Below are positions 13,131 through 25,139 of a stretch of 64,000 bases of DNA, one piece after another. The notes under the pieces are model-generated. The model was not told where the DNA came from, did not search any database, and saw only the letters and a program-made list of their open reading frames with translations. Source of the DNA: Isoetes taiwanensis (lineage: Eukaryota > Streptophyta > Lycopodiopsida > Isoetales > Isoetaceae); assembly GCA_021234155.1 (NCBI GenBank), contig JAJEKV010000096.1, positions 1,682,010 through 1,746,009 on the forward strand, read 5' to 3'. The stretch's first letter is position 1. Each line of letters starts with the position of its first letter. The position numbers and the translations under genes are program-made.

Positions 13131-13395
13131 TCCGTGTACAAATACATTCATTCGCAAGTCAAGGACAACACGGTCCAATGTTAGTCCCTGGCAGCTACTG
13201 AAGGTGGTCACGTATGCAAGTTGTAGTGGCAATTGACATCTGTAGATGGTCCATGGTCTATTCTCTGGTTGATAGAAGAAGTCGGTCCTCGAAATTGGAT
13301 ATATCCAATCACTCGGATTGTGCTGTCGAGGCCAATACTTTTACCATTACAAACTTGTCGTGCATTGAAATGATCATGACTCTTGCATTTTTCAC
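13131..13395 (-). pseudogene. Helitron-like helicase fragment (unit 6)
   Basis: Same fragment with an in-frame TGA near 13,313; the last 60 codons follow unit 5. Confidence 0.58.
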
Positions 13396-13579
13396 GAGAC
13401 CCTTTTCTGTGTCAAGTCATTTCATGGTGTGGCATATTGCTCCTACTTTGAGTCCAAGCTCATGATCAGAGATGCTAGAGTGGATGACGTTGTTAAGAAA
13501 ATCCGATGTTGCATAGGGATGATCAGCATCAAACTTATATACATATATTACAGAGTGAAAAGAAGGAGCGTTCTAGAAC

Positions 13580-13823
13580 CTAAAAAATCCCCACGTTCGG
13601 GTAGTTGGTGAAGCATACCGTAGATCTGTGGAAATATGTTTCGCCATATGGTGGAAATTTTGCCACTATTGAAGAATTGGGTACATAATCGTTGGTCCCT
13701 CGCATCAAGCGTGGAGTCTCCTAACGTAAACAGGCGAGGGGATCGCTTTGTGCATGGCCGTGGCGCATCGTATGACGAGATAATAATCCGCATCATGAGA
13801 TTCAAGCCTTCCAGATTTGCCAT
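13580..13823 (-). pseudogene. GDSL esterase first exon (unit 6)
   Basis: Block I is distorted to GDSTLDARDQ by CAG/CTG-linked changes at 13,697-13,745. The LDA triplet is present, so the nine-base loss did not occur here. Confidence 0.75.
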
Positions 13824-15750
13824 TTGGCCTATAAGATGGGCGCGGAGATGAAAAATATATGTATTCAAGTGTTTGCTAAGTATTTTGGTTCCCGTAAGAA
13901 AAGATCTCGCCTTCAATCTGCGCCATAGCCGCTAGCAAAGGATTGATCACATGGACTACCGTTGTCTTGCCTTCTTAATGATCCGTTAGACTATAAAATT
14001 TCTGTTACATAACACAGGATTTGCCCTCGTGTTCACATGGAATTCTTACTGGACTTTGACTTCCTTCATTAATTTGTTGCCCGGGTATCTTTTAGAATTT
14101 CAAACAAAATAATATAAGATGCTTTCCTCGAAATGCACAATTATACTTCTTAGAGGGGGTTGACTATTATATGGTCCCGAAATACCGGATTTAGTATCTA
14201 TGGAGTTGACTATATGGTTCCGTAAATATGGGGTTCTCAGATCTATGGGGATGACTATAAGGTTTGGGATATATGGGGTTTAATATCTATTAGGCCAAAT
14301 TTTAAATTCAGCAGGCTAGCATGAAATTAGCAAGAAATCTTCCTGCGCTAACTTACAGGTTTTCCTTCACAGTCCTTCAAAAACAGCTGGTTAGACTTCT
14401 AGATTCGCAAGTAAGTTTGACACGTAGAAAATCTTGCTTCCTACTCCAAAAAAATTCTCAAACCAATGTTGACACTACGATGTTAAGGTTATACATAAAC
14501 AATCTTAATGCTAGGTTGGTTGGTACACAAAACAAAATAGAGTGATCATTTGAGTTATCCAATAAAGCTCGATGAATAATCGCATTTTAAATTATGACAA
14601 GCTTACATAAGCATAGAGCCATTCCAAACCAGCAAAAGATGGTGGTAAAATTTATCAACTACAAGAAATTTATCGTGGTGGCCTTGCAAACATTTCTTTA
14701 TAGTTCCAAACTCATCAAGTTGGGCCACTACTAGCATCCAACCTGTTAGTGCAATGCCTGCTTGTTAATGGGTTCATGTCTATCCTCAATGGTGCAAAGC
14801 ACACTAGGTGTTTATAAAGATAACCCATCTCCCTCGAAAGTAGAATATAGGAGATTGCATGTTCAAAATATACAAGAGTTGAACCCGCATTCTTGCCTTG
14901 TGTTCTTTGCATGTAGGATAGATGGAGCTATAATCGACAACCATGGGATTCCCACTATTGGACCATTATCCTTATCCGATAATAATCAATGGTTTTTGGA
15001 CCTGGGTGGGGGTCGCCCATAACCAATGGTTTGACCATCAAATTATCATCGTGAATGGGTGCTTTCTTTATTCCTGTTTCCCACCCGATGTTTGGCAGTA
15101 GGTTTTTTAGTCTGGCTGGGGTCGCCCGTAACCAATGGCTTCATCACTAGACGCACATTGCGATGGACGTCTTCATTCTTTTTCTTTTCTTTTTTCCTTT
15201 CCCTTTCGAATACTTATCCAATGACAATCGGGGGGGTTTTGGGCCTAAATGGATAACCGTGGCTTGACCACTAAATTGTCATCGCGATAGATGCTTTCTT
15301 CATTTTTTTTTCTTTTCTTTCCACCGGATTGTTATTGGGGGCCGCCCATAACCAATGGCTTGAACACTAGACCTACATCGCAATGGATATGTTTCTCATT
15401 CTTTTTTTTTTCTTCTTTTTTTTTTAGTTTCATAAATCTTCTATGAGGGGAATCCCATGGTAATTGAATAGCAGGCCATCCATTGCTACAAGCTAGAAAT
15501 AAAGATACATACGTACATTTTTAAATGACATGATATATTCTAACAGCAGAGAATTTAACATATGAGGAATGGTGCAGTAAGAGGAGCCTTTTTTAGGGAT
15601 ATAAGAGGATTTGAGGAACAAGGAAGTAAACATACCTTTTATAAGAGGAGCTCCTTGTAGACGGCGTATCCTCGTACATGTTGTTGTATTATCTAGAGAT
15701 AATAGAATGAGCACATCTTATCTTCTCAAGATGCTCGTCAATGTCGGGTA

Positions 15751-16017
15751 ATGCGTACAACAAATACATTCATTCGCAAGTCAAGGACAACACGGTCCAA
15801 TGTTAGTCCCCGGCAGCTCTTGAAGGTGGTCACGTATGCAAGTTGTAGTGGCAATTGACATCTGTAGATGGTCCATGGTCTATTCTCTGGTTGATAGAAG
15901 AATTCGGTCCTCGAAATTGGATATATCCAATCACTCGGATTGTGCTATCGAGGCCAATACTTTTACCATTACAAACTTGTCGTGCATTGAAATGATCATG
16001 ACTCTTGCATTTTTCAC
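15751..16017 (-). pseudogene. Helitron-like helicase fragment (unit 7)
   Basis: Same fragment. The 3' part after NVF differs (gggtaatgcgtacaa), so the HG end is lost. Confidence 0.55.
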
Positions 16018-16201
16018 GAGACCCTTTTCTGTGTCAAGTCATTTCATGGTGTGGCATATTGCTCCTACTTTGAGTCCAAGCTCATGATCAGAGATGCTAG
16101 AGTGGATGACGTTGTTAAGAAAATCCGATGTTGCATAGGGATGATCAGCATCAAACTTATATACATATATTACAGAGTGAAAAGAAGGAGCGTTCTAGAA
16201 C

Positions 16202-16445
16202 CTAAAAAATCCCCCACAGTTCGGTCGTTGGTGAAGCGCCCTGTAGATCTGTGGAAATATGTTTCGCCATATGGTGGAAATTTTGCCACTATTGAAGAAT
16301 TGGGTACATAACTGTTGGTCCCTGCATCAAGCAGGGAGTCTCCGAACAGAAACAGAGCAGGGACTGCTTTGTGCATGGCCGTGGCAGATCGTATGACAGA
16401 GATAATAATCCAGATCATGAGATTCAAGCCTTCTAGATTTGCCAT
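16202..16445 (-). pseudogene. GDSL esterase first exon (unit 7)
   Basis: Protein identical to unit 1 over the exon, with the full GDSLLDAGTN block and the same donor. Confidence 0.85.
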
Positions 16446-18020
16446 TATGCCTATAAGATGGGCGCGGAGATTAAAAATATATGTATTCAAGTGCTGCTAA
16501 GTATTTTGGTTCCCAGAAGAAAAGATCTGCCTTCAACTGCGGCCATAGCCAGTTAGCAAAGGATTGATCACATGGACTACTGTTGTCTTGCCTTCTTAAT
16601 GATCTGTTAGACTATAAAATTTCTGTTACATAACACAGGATTTGCCCTCGTGTTCACATGGAATTCTTACTGGACTTTGACGTCCTTCATTAATTTGTTG
16701 CCCGGGTATCTTTTAGAATTTCAAACAAAATAATATAAGATGCTTTCCTCGAAATGCACAATTATACTTCTTAGAGGGGGTTGACTATTATATGGTCCCA
16801 GAAATACTGGATTTAGTATCTATGGAGTTGACTATATGGTTCCAGAAATATGGGGTTCTGTATCTATGGGGATGACTATAAGGTTTGGGATATATGGGGT
16901 TTAATATCTATTAGGCCAAATTTTAAATTCAGCAGGCTAGCATGAAATTAGCAAGAAATCTTCCTGCGCTAACTTACAGGTTTTCCTTCACAGTCCTTCA
17001 AAAACAGCTGGTTAGACTTCTAGATTCGCAAGTAAGTTTGACACGTAGAAAATCTTGCTTCCTACTCCAAAAAAATTCTCAAACCAATGTTGACACTACG
17101 ATGTTAAGGTTATACATAAACAATCTTAATGCTAGGTTGGTTGGTACACAAAACAAAATAGAGTGATCATTTGAGTTATCCAATAAAGCTCGATGAATAA
17201 TCGCATTTTAAATTATGACAAGCGACATAAGCATAGAGCCATTCCAAACCAGCAAAAGATGGTGGTAAAATTTATCAACTACAAGAAATTTATCGTGGTG
17301 GCCTTGCAAACATTTCTTTATAGTTCCAAACTCATCAAGTTGGGCCACTACTAGCATCCAACCTGTTAGTGCAATGCCTGCTTGTTAATGGGTTCATGTC
17401 TATCCTCAATGGTGCAAAGCACACTAGGTGTTTATAAAGATAACCTGCATCTCCCTGAATGTAGAATATAGGAGATTGCATGTTCAAAATATACAAGAGT
17501 TGAACCTGCATTCTTGCCTTGTGTCCTTTTGCATGTAGGATAGATGGAGCTATAATCGACAACCATGGGATTCCCACTATTGGACCATGATCCTTATCCG
17601 ATAATAATCAATGGTTTTTGGACCTGGGTGGGGGTCGCCCATAACCAATGGTTTGACCATCAAATTATCATCGTGAATGGGTGCTTTCTTTATTCCTGTT
17701 TCCCACCCGATGTTTGGCAGTAGGTTTTTTAGTCTGGCTGGGGTCGCCCGTAACCAATGGCTTCATCACTAGACGCACATTGCGATGGACGTCTTCATTC
17801 TTTTTTCTTTTCTTTTTTTCCTTTCCTTTTCGAATACTTATCCAATGACAATCAGTGGGTTTTGGGCCTAAATGGATAACTGGTGGCTTGACCACTAAAT
17901 TGTCATGCGATAGATGCTTTCTTCATTTTTTCTTTTCTTTCCACCGGATTGTTACTGGGGGGCGCCCATAACCAATGGCTTGAACACTAGACCTACATCG
18001 CGATGGATATGTTTCTCATT

Positions 18021-18054
<34 letters not shown>

Positions 18055-18372
18055 CACAAATATTATATGAGGGGAAACCCATGGTAATTGAATAGCAGGC
18101 CATCCATTGCTACAAGCTAGAAATAAAGATACGTACGTACATTTTTAAATGACATGATATATTCTAACAGCAGAGAATTTAACATATGAGGAATGGTGCA
18201 GTAAGAGGAGCATTTTTTAGGGATATAAGAGGATTTGAGGAACAAGGAAGTAAACATACCTTTTTATAAGAGGAGCTCCTTGTAGACGACGTATCCTGTA
18301 CATGTTGTTGTATTATCTAGAGATAATAGAATGAGCACATCTTATCTTCTCAGTATGCTCGTCAATGTCGTG

Positions 18373-18637
18373 TCCGTGTACAAATACATTCATTCGCAAG
18401 TCAAGGACAACACGGTCCAATGTTAGTCCCTGGCAGCTACTGAAGGTGGTCACGTATGCAAGTTGTAGTGGCAATTGACATCTGTAGATGGTCCATGGTC
18501 TATTCTCTGGTTGATAGAAGAAGTCGGTCCTCAAAATTGGATATATCCAATCACTCGGATTGTGCTGTCGAGGCCAATACTTTTACCATTACAAACTTGT
18601 CGTGCATTGAAATGATCATGACTCTTGCATTTTTCAC
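18373..18637 (-). pseudogene. Helitron-like helicase fragment (unit 8)
   Basis: Same fragment as unit 5, with the final 70 codons open. Confidence 0.6.
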
Positions 18638-18821
18638 GAGACCCTTTTCTGTATCAAGTCATTTCATGGTGTGGCATATTGCTCCTACTTTGAGTCCAAG
18701 CTCATGATCGGAGATGCTAGAGTGGATGAAGTTCTTAAGAAAATCCGATGTTGCATAGGGATGATCAGCATCAAACTTATATACATATATTACAGAGTGA
18801 AAAGAAGGAGCGTTCTAGAAC

Positions 18822-19065
18822 CTAAAAAATCCCCCACAGTTCGGTCGTTGGTGAAGCGCCCTGTAGATCTGTGGAAATATGTTTCGCCATATGATGGAAA
18901 TTTTGCCACTATTGAAGAATTGGGTACATAACTGTTGGTCCCTGCATCAAGCAGGGAGTCTCCGAACAGAAACAGAGCAGGGACTGCTTTGTGCATGGCC
19001 GTGGCAGATCGTATGACAGAGATAATAATCCAGATCATGAGATTCAAGCCTTCTAGATTTGCCAT
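18822..19065 (-). pseudogene. GDSL esterase first exon (unit 8)
   Basis: Full GDSLLDAGTN block in a subtype-b copy. Differs from unit 1 by one Pro to Ser change after the block. Confidence 0.85.
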
Positions 19066-20729
19066 TATGCCTATAAGATGGGCGCGGAGATTAAAAATAT
19101 ATGTATTCAAGTGCTGCTAAGTATTTTGGTTCCCAGAAGAAAAGATCTGCCTTCAACTGCGGCCATAGCCAGTTAGCAAAGGATTGATCACATGGACTAC
19201 TGTTGTCTTGCCTTCTTAATGATCTGTTAGACTATAAAATTTCTGTTACATAACACAGGATTTGCCCTCGTGTTCACATGGAATTCTTACTGGACTTTGA
19301 CGTCCTTCATTAATTTGTTGCCCGGGTATCTTTTAGAATTTCAAACAAAATAATATAAGATGCTTTCCTCGAAATGCACAATTATACTTCTTAGAGGGGG
19401 TTGACTATTATATGGTCCCAGAAATACTGGATTTAGTATCTATGGAGTTGACTATATGGTTCCAGAAATATGGGGTTCTGTATCTATGGGGATGACTATA
19501 AGGTTTGGGATATATGGGGTTTAATATCTATTAGGCCAAATTTTAAATTCAGCAGGCTAGCATGAAATTAGCAAGAAATCTTCCTGCGCTAACTTACAGG
19601 TTTTCCTTCACAGTCCTTCAAAAACAGCTGGTTAGACTTCTAGATTCGCAAGTAAGTTTGACACGTAGAAAATCTTGCTTCCTACTCCAAAAAAAATCTC
19701 AAACCAATGTTGACACTACGATGTTAAGGTTATACATAAACAATCTTAATGCTAGGTTGGTTGGGACACAAAACAAAATAAAGCGATCATTTGAGTTATC
19801 CAATAAAGTTCGATGAATAATCCCATTTTAAATTATGACAAGCCGACACGAGCATAGAGCCATACCAAACCAGCAAAAGATGGTGGTAAAATTTATCAAC
19901 TACAAGAAATTTATCGTGGCGGCCTTCCGAACATTTCTTTATAGTTCCAAACTTGTCATATTGGGCCCACTACTAGCGTCCAACCTATTAGTGCAATGCC
20001 TGCTTGTTAATGGGTTCATGTCTATCCTCAATGGTGCAAAGCACACTAGGTGTTTATAAAGATAACCTGCATCTCCCCCGAAAGTAGAAACCAATGGCTT
20101 CACCACTAGACGCACATTGCGATGGACGTCTTCATTCTTTTTTCTTGTCTTTTTTTCTTTTCTTTTCGAATACTTATCCAATGACAATCAGTGGGTTTTG
20201 GGCCTAAGTGGATAACCACTGGCTTGACCACTAAATTGTCATCGCGATAGATGCTTTCTTCATTTTTTCTTTTCTTTCCACCGGATTGTTGTCAGTGGGT
20301 ATTGGGCCTGACTAGGGGCCGCCCATAACCAATGGCTTGACCACTAGACCTACATCGCAATGGACATGTTTCTCATTCTTTTTTCTTCTTTTTTTTTTTT
20401 AGTTTCACAAATCTTATATGAGGGGAATCCAATGGTAATTGAATAGCAGGCCATCCATCGTTACATGCTAAAAATAAAGATACATACATAAATTTAAAAT
20501 GAGATGATATATTCTAACAGCAGAGAATAACATTTGAGGAATGGCGCAGTAAGAGGAGCCTTTTTTAGGGATATAAGAGGATTTGAGGAACAAGGAAAGT
20601 AAACATACCTTTTTATAAGAGAAGCTCCTTGTAGACGACGTATCCTGTACATGTTGTTGTATTATCTGGAGATAATAGAATGAGCACATATTTCGTATTG
20701 TTGTTCTAATTTTAACACATGGAATGTTT

Positions 20730-21190
20730 ACTACAGAGGTGATGATTTTATGGATGCATTGATAGTTGCAGTCTTCCCTCCTCCTTTCACGACGAGTGCT
20801 ACCTGCCTAGAATCTCTAAAAGCTTGGATTTTTTCTATAAGATCTTCTATCCCTTGCAGCAAAACCACCCATGCCACCTGCATCCTTAGCTTTGCCTCTG
20901 CCAAATTCCTTGGGTGTAGAGCAGTATATGGCAAAATGCCTTGTGCCTCCACACTTGAAAAGATCATTAACATAAGGCAGTTAACTTTTAGATGGCCATA
21001 CATACTTTGCAAAAAACAAGACCTATTTTACATTTATTGTTGCCTTCTCCTTTTCCTCTTCCTCCTCGGCACTTCTGATATGTAGCAGCATATAGTATCT
21101 CTGTTGACTTCTCATCTTCTTCATCACCAAGCAATGTTTTTCTTTGAACTCTAATCTTATCATCTCCTTTGCTGCATCTCTGTTTTTGGT
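20730..21190 (-). pseudogene. Degenerate Ty1/copia gag with zinc knuckles
   Basis: Read on the minus strand across frame shifts, this shows AAKEMIRLEFKEKH, then ILYA. It matches the AAEEMIRTEF...VLYA region of the copia gag at 29,430-29,510. Two zinc-knuckle remnants follow: CKVC...YGHLKVNC, split by a shift near 21,000, and FKCGGTRHFAIYC, whose first Cys is lost. Gag proteins package element RNA; this one is broken several times and cannot be translated. No LTR or pol was seen beside it. Confidence 0.6.
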
Positions 21191-21199
21191 GACTCATCT

Positions 21200-22080
21200 A
21201 TGAAGATTGAAAATTCTTTAAACTAGTTAAAATTTCTAGCAATAGTAAGTCCTTGGTTCTGCTCTATATATGGTGTCAACTCCTTCCAAGCCTGAAGTTG
21301 TTGAATCGAACATTGCAAAATAAATATTCAAATCATCCTTTTTGAAATATCTTAATCTTCTTAATTCTTGTTCTAGCACGTCAAATTGAGATATAGCCAT
21401 TACGTTGCCAAATGTGTTTTACCAAGTTTTGGTTCGAAAAAAAAAGTTTTAATGGAAAATTATTTTTTGGGGTGGGCTTTGCTTTTCCAACCATTGCACA
21501 ATTTTTAGCCAAGCTAAGAATAGCAACAGATTTTCGGCCTTTTTTTTTGCAGTTGCGGGTCCAGGCGGCCCCATGGCAAAATAGTTCAGCCTGCAGCTAT
21601 GGGGTCAGCAGAAGCTGCCTATGTTATGGGCTTTCTTCCATAGAAGAGCATTCATGATTCAGGAACTCTATAGCCATTTTGTTCTTTGGATTTTCAACTC
21701 TTTAAAGCTTTAGCCAGATTTCTCAACAAGGGTATCAGCTTTCCAGAGTTGGCTCCTCTGAAACACGATTTTCTGGCAATCAAAGCTTTCAAGTAACTGC
21801 ACTGTGAAACCTTACAACTCTGGAAGCTCGAAGTCAGGAGCATCCTGAATTCATAGCCTCAGCCTTTGCTTTTGTTGACGCCTTGGCTATGACAGAAAGC
21901 GGCTTCAGAAATAATTAATCTTTTGTTTTCTGATGGTTTTACAACACCAGAATCTCAATTCTAACAAGGCAGAGAGTAGAAGCAAGCCATGAATATCAAG
22001 GAATGATTCTGCATCTTGCAAGTGTGGACGAGCTTCAAATTTTAGCTATTCAAGAAGAAACTTTTAGTCGAATCCTCAAG
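21200..22080. other. No recognisable gene
   Basis: AT-rich sequence with short ORFs only. I see no conserved motif, RNA gene or repeat structure here. Confidence 0.5.
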
Positions 22081-22094
22081 ATTGTCAAGAAATT

Positions 22095-22140
22095 AGGTAT
22101 GGCCATGGCAGCCATAGCCATAGCCATGGTAGCCATGCCC
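22095..22140. repeat. GCCATR microsatellite-like tract
   Basis: Imperfect repeats of gccata/gccatg. On the minus strand they would read His-Gly-Tyr repeats (HGHGYHGYGYGCHGH). This may be coincidental low complexity. Confidence 0.5.
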
Positions 22141-22452
22141 GTGTGAAATCAGAGCAAATCGAATTATCGCACTCAGAGCATATATTTCTGGAGTTTTCAC
22201 TCCCAAATTCAGGACTAAACAGCTGTTGGATGAAAAAAGAACATGAACAATATGAATAAACATGTATGCCATACAACATACAGTGCCCATAGCGAGAAGA
22301 CAACTCAAGTACTCCCCAAGTACACCCCAGATTTGTAATGATACACCCAGATTTTTGTACATAAGAGAACTCCCCAAGTTTTTACATCATGCTACCTTGA
22401 AAAAGGCCTAGTGCAATTGTCAAGATATTAAAACTAGCAAAAAGGCACGCCA

Positions 22453-22534
22453 GAGGCGATAGAAAATAAAAGGCGCAGGGAAATTAGAGCAAAGAGGCGA
22501 TAGAAAATTAAAGGCACAGGGAAATTAGAGCAAA
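22453..22534. repeat. 41-bp tandem duplication
   Basis: Two adjacent copies starting aggcgatagaaaat and ending agagcaaag, differing at a few positions. Confidence 0.8.
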
Positions 22535-22605
22535 GTAATAAAAACTAGATTGAACTAGATAACGAAAGATAATTGAAATGTGATTTAGGTCTTTTTCAAG
22601 CCACT

Positions 22606-22797
22606 TCAAAGCCTAACGTATGATTTGTGCTTGTCAACGTCTGTTTCCATTTTGATGTTTGGTTTTGCTTTGTGTTGTTTATACCTGGTTGATAGGCTTG
22701 TTGTTTGTCCTACGTATTTCTTGTTATTCCTAGTGCATGTTAGGCAATATATCTTTATGGTTGGGTTTTTTTTTTTTTTTTTTTTTGCATGCACCAT
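22606..22797 (-). pseudogene. GIY-YIG endonuclease fragment, Penelope type
   Basis: The segment reads IYCLTCTRNNKKYVGQTT, then LSTRYKQHK. This fits the N-terminal half of a GIY-YIG nuclease: the GIY strand degraded to IYC, the YVGQT strand, and the Arg and His of the first helix. YVGQT preceded by a Cys pair is typical of the nuclease of Penelope-like elements, which nicks DNA to prime reverse transcription. The catalytic Glu region is not present, and no reverse transcriptase was seen nearby. A run of Lys codons from a poly-A tract precedes it. Confidence 0.55.
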
Positions 22798-22799
22798 TG

Positions 22800-23950
22800 T
22801 TACTTGTGTTAGGGTTGTTTTGACATGTATATGTTTTGTTTTCTTTTTCTTTAATTTTAGTTGTGATGTGTTTATAGTAGTTAAAATAGGATTTGATATT
22901 GTGATCGAGTATTGGATTGTATTTGTATTAGGTTGAAATGTTCAGTATTTCGAATAGTTCAACATTTTGCTCATCTATTAAGATGTCTTGTGGTGTTGGG
23001 TAATTGATTTGTGCTCTTTATCTCTTCAACTTCATTTTCATTGTCATGTTTGGTGGTATTGTTGGGTGATTGATTGTGTTGTCTATTTCTATAAAAAGAA
23101 TCATTGACACATGTCATGATCTTATTGGCTCAGCAGACGATTGAAAATGGTATGGCCAGACTCTATGTATTAACTGGCAGAGAATCACTAGAGTACTAGT
23201 GGTTGCTTTTGATAAATCATTCCCTGGAACACGTAGTTATACTGAATATCAAATGAAAAAAAGTGGACTCAGATTTTTTACTCTTTTCATATTAGTTTAC
23301 ATGAAATTTGAGGACAATCCATGTTTGCGTGCTAATACAAGGCAAGGCAATATTAAATTACATTGGGCAAATTGTATATCTTTATACTTGGCTTATCCTA
23401 CTTGAAAATGCTAAACATTATGTCATTTTACAAATACGTAACATAAAGATTGGACAAGCTATGTTCATCCATCGATATTTGCCACATAGACAATTGCAAT
23501 GATGTTGAGTATAAGGTAAGCTAATAGAAATCTAGGACATTATATCTGTCTCAAGCATTTGCGCACACCAGTAGGTTGTGGTACAGGCAAAGCCAACCTT
23601 GTTACGGAGCTATGCTCTGTTGTTTGGTATGGTGATAAAATAATCTTTAGGGCGCTATGTCTAGTATGGTAATAAAATGCATCTTTATAACTAACTAATA
23701 CTTTGTTCAACGATGGCTTTTTCTTGCCAACATTCTTGATTGAACGTTTGAAAGTTGAATCATAACTAGTTTGCATGAAGCAAATCTTACAAGTTCGCAT
23801 AACCAGTTTGCATGAAGCAAATCTTACAAGTTCTTTTCCTCTGGACATCTACAACAAAAGGGTTATCTGCTTTAATGCTCACAATTTGGGCACTTTGCCA
23901 ATGAAGTATGGGTGGTATTACCAAGGTTGTTGAAAACCACAGAGATCACC
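22800..23950. other. No recognisable gene
   Basis: A T/G-rich stretch to about 23,080, then ordinary AT-rich sequence. A 28-bp segment, gtttgcatgaagcaaatcttacaag, occurs twice at 23,770-23,832. No coding motif recognised. Confidence 0.5.
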
Positions 23951-23952
23951 TA

Positions 23953-24900
23953 CGCATCATGCATTAGCAAAAATATAGTTGCCTCTGGTATTTTTGAAAG
24001 GTTCTTGGGTTGTCCATTTTGTATGATAGAAGACTGTAAATTTCGTTCTGCAGCTAGTTTGAAAACAAGAAAATAAAAAAAGGTTGGCATTATATTGTTT
24101 GGTTCTTGAAGCCACTTTGCTCAGCATTTCCATTACACATTCAATATTTGCAGCAAAACCTTGCCAACAATTATGTGCATGTAAGAATCTAAGCTGGAAA
24201 ATACATTTTAGAAAGCTGATATCGTTCATTAAAACATAAGGGATACAACAAAATTGTAGAAGAACACCCCCATCTCACTGATCCACTTTTAAAAGCTGCT
24301 TCACGAAGCTGCTTTTTGCTGCAAACAAATTGAAGGGGCTAAAAAAGAAGAAGAGGATAAGAGACATGCTTCGGCTGCCTGTTTGTGGGGGGCTAATAGA
24401 GAAAACAAGATAGTTTGAAATTGCTATCAGCTACTACTGCCTCGTCTCGCTCTGCTTCCTCCTCCATGATACCTTTAACCTGAGTAGCCAGGTCTTGTCA
24501 GTAATGGTAAACTGGACAGTATTCTACTGAGCATAAGTTGCTACCATGGTATACCAAAAAACCACATTCTTGGTTGGCATTTAACCATAGTAGTCCAAGA
24601 TACGTCATTTTGTTGGAGCATTTGTTGTTGGAAAGGTTCCTTAAACAGCCCATACTGGGCATATGCTGCAACTGAAGGAAGTCTAAGAAACTACATCCCA
24701 CTTTAACATTTGGTTGAATACTATAAGAGCTTTATCAAGATGGGTCTGATTAGCATATACAGTAATGAACACATTCGAAGATACCTAATTTGGCTGAGAC
24801 ATTCGTTTAGTAAGGGCATGTACTCTAGCAAGCTTATAAAAAGATATTAGTGCACCATGACACAACATCACAACAAACCACATGCATATCTAGATTAAAC
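23953..24900. repeat. Segmental duplication, copy A
   Basis: Two blocks, 23,953-24,410 and 24,620-24,900, reappear in the same order about 1.2 kb downstream at 25,140-25,615 and 25,828-26,130. The piece between the blocks is not shared. Copy A contains a PPR fragment on the minus strand. Confidence 0.85.
24480..24790 (-). pseudogene. Pentatricopeptide-repeat (PPR) fragment
   Basis: PPR proteins bind organellar RNA through 35-residue repeats. Minus-strand reading gives NVFITVYANQTHLDKALIVF then NQMLKWDVVS, followed in another frame by AAYAQYGLFKEPF and NDVSWTTMVK. These correspond to consecutive PLS-type repeats (...MYAKCGxLDxAxxVFxxMxxRDVVSWTxxIAAYAQxG). A TAG replaces the Trp codon of the VVSW motif, and at least one frame shift lies just after it. 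It is too short to be a gene. Confidence 0.7.
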
Positions 24901-25139
24901 TTTTAGCATCTTCAGCTCGTTCAAAGACTTGCTATCACATGAAATTGAAAATGACTAATCTTAGTAGATTACTTAGAGGTTTGAATGGATAACTTGGTCA
25001 AACATTGTTTTAATAGCTTTGCATCATGCCTTTAACAGGCTGCAGATAGAGATCTCCAACCTCACAGACCTAATGATGCACTTTCTTGAGAAAACATTGT
25101 GGAACAAGCTGGACTGTAAGCTGCTTGAAAAACTAGGAA

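Larger units (their letters stand above)
13090..15707. repeat. Array unit 6 (subtype a)
   Basis: Subtype a at the third marker. It has the densest CAG/CTG-linked changes of the array at 13,595-13,930 (for example gcgtgg for gcaggg), which alter the GDSL exon. Confidence 0.95.
15708..18331. repeat. Array unit 7 (subtype a)
   Basis: Close to unit 1, including the intact GDSLLDAG block. The T tract near 18,020 is a run of more than 30 T. Confidence 0.95.
1..20680. repeat. Tandem array of eight ~2.62-kb units
   Basis: Eight head-to-tail copies of one unit fill this span. Using the motif tgagcacatcttatcttctc as a landmark, copies begin at 1, 2617, 5224, 7833, 10472, 13090, 15708 and 18332. The first seven are 2,607-2,639 bp and the last is about 2,349 bp. 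The array stops at 20,680, where the landmark runs into unrelated sequence. Its left edge lies outside the window. Units are nearly identical, so the array is young. Each unit carries minus-strand pieces of a GDSL esterase and a Helitron-like helicase, plus T-rich low-complexity tracts. Short ORFs of about 74 codons (+) and 80 codons (-) recur in most copies. I do not recognise them, and their persistence is explained by recent duplication. Confidence 0.97.
18332..20680. repeat. Array unit 8, diverged and deleted edge copy (subtype b)
   Basis: The first 1.4 kb matches the other copies. From about 19,690 onward it diverges, and about 290 bp is missing near 20,088: the sequence jumps from the agtagaa stretch into the second internal subrepeat. 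A short extra stretch lies near 20,290. Higher divergence in the outermost copy is usual for arrays homogenised by unequal exchange. Confidence 0.93.

Noticed and set aside
1..20680. CRISPR array or rRNA gene array
   Set aside because: The unit is 2.6 kb with transposon and esterase pieces. No short repeat-spacer pattern and no rRNA-like sequence.
22095..22140. His/Gly/Tyr-rich peptide gene on the minus strand
   Set aside because: A short low-complexity repeat with stops close by, and no signal peptide or conserved flank.
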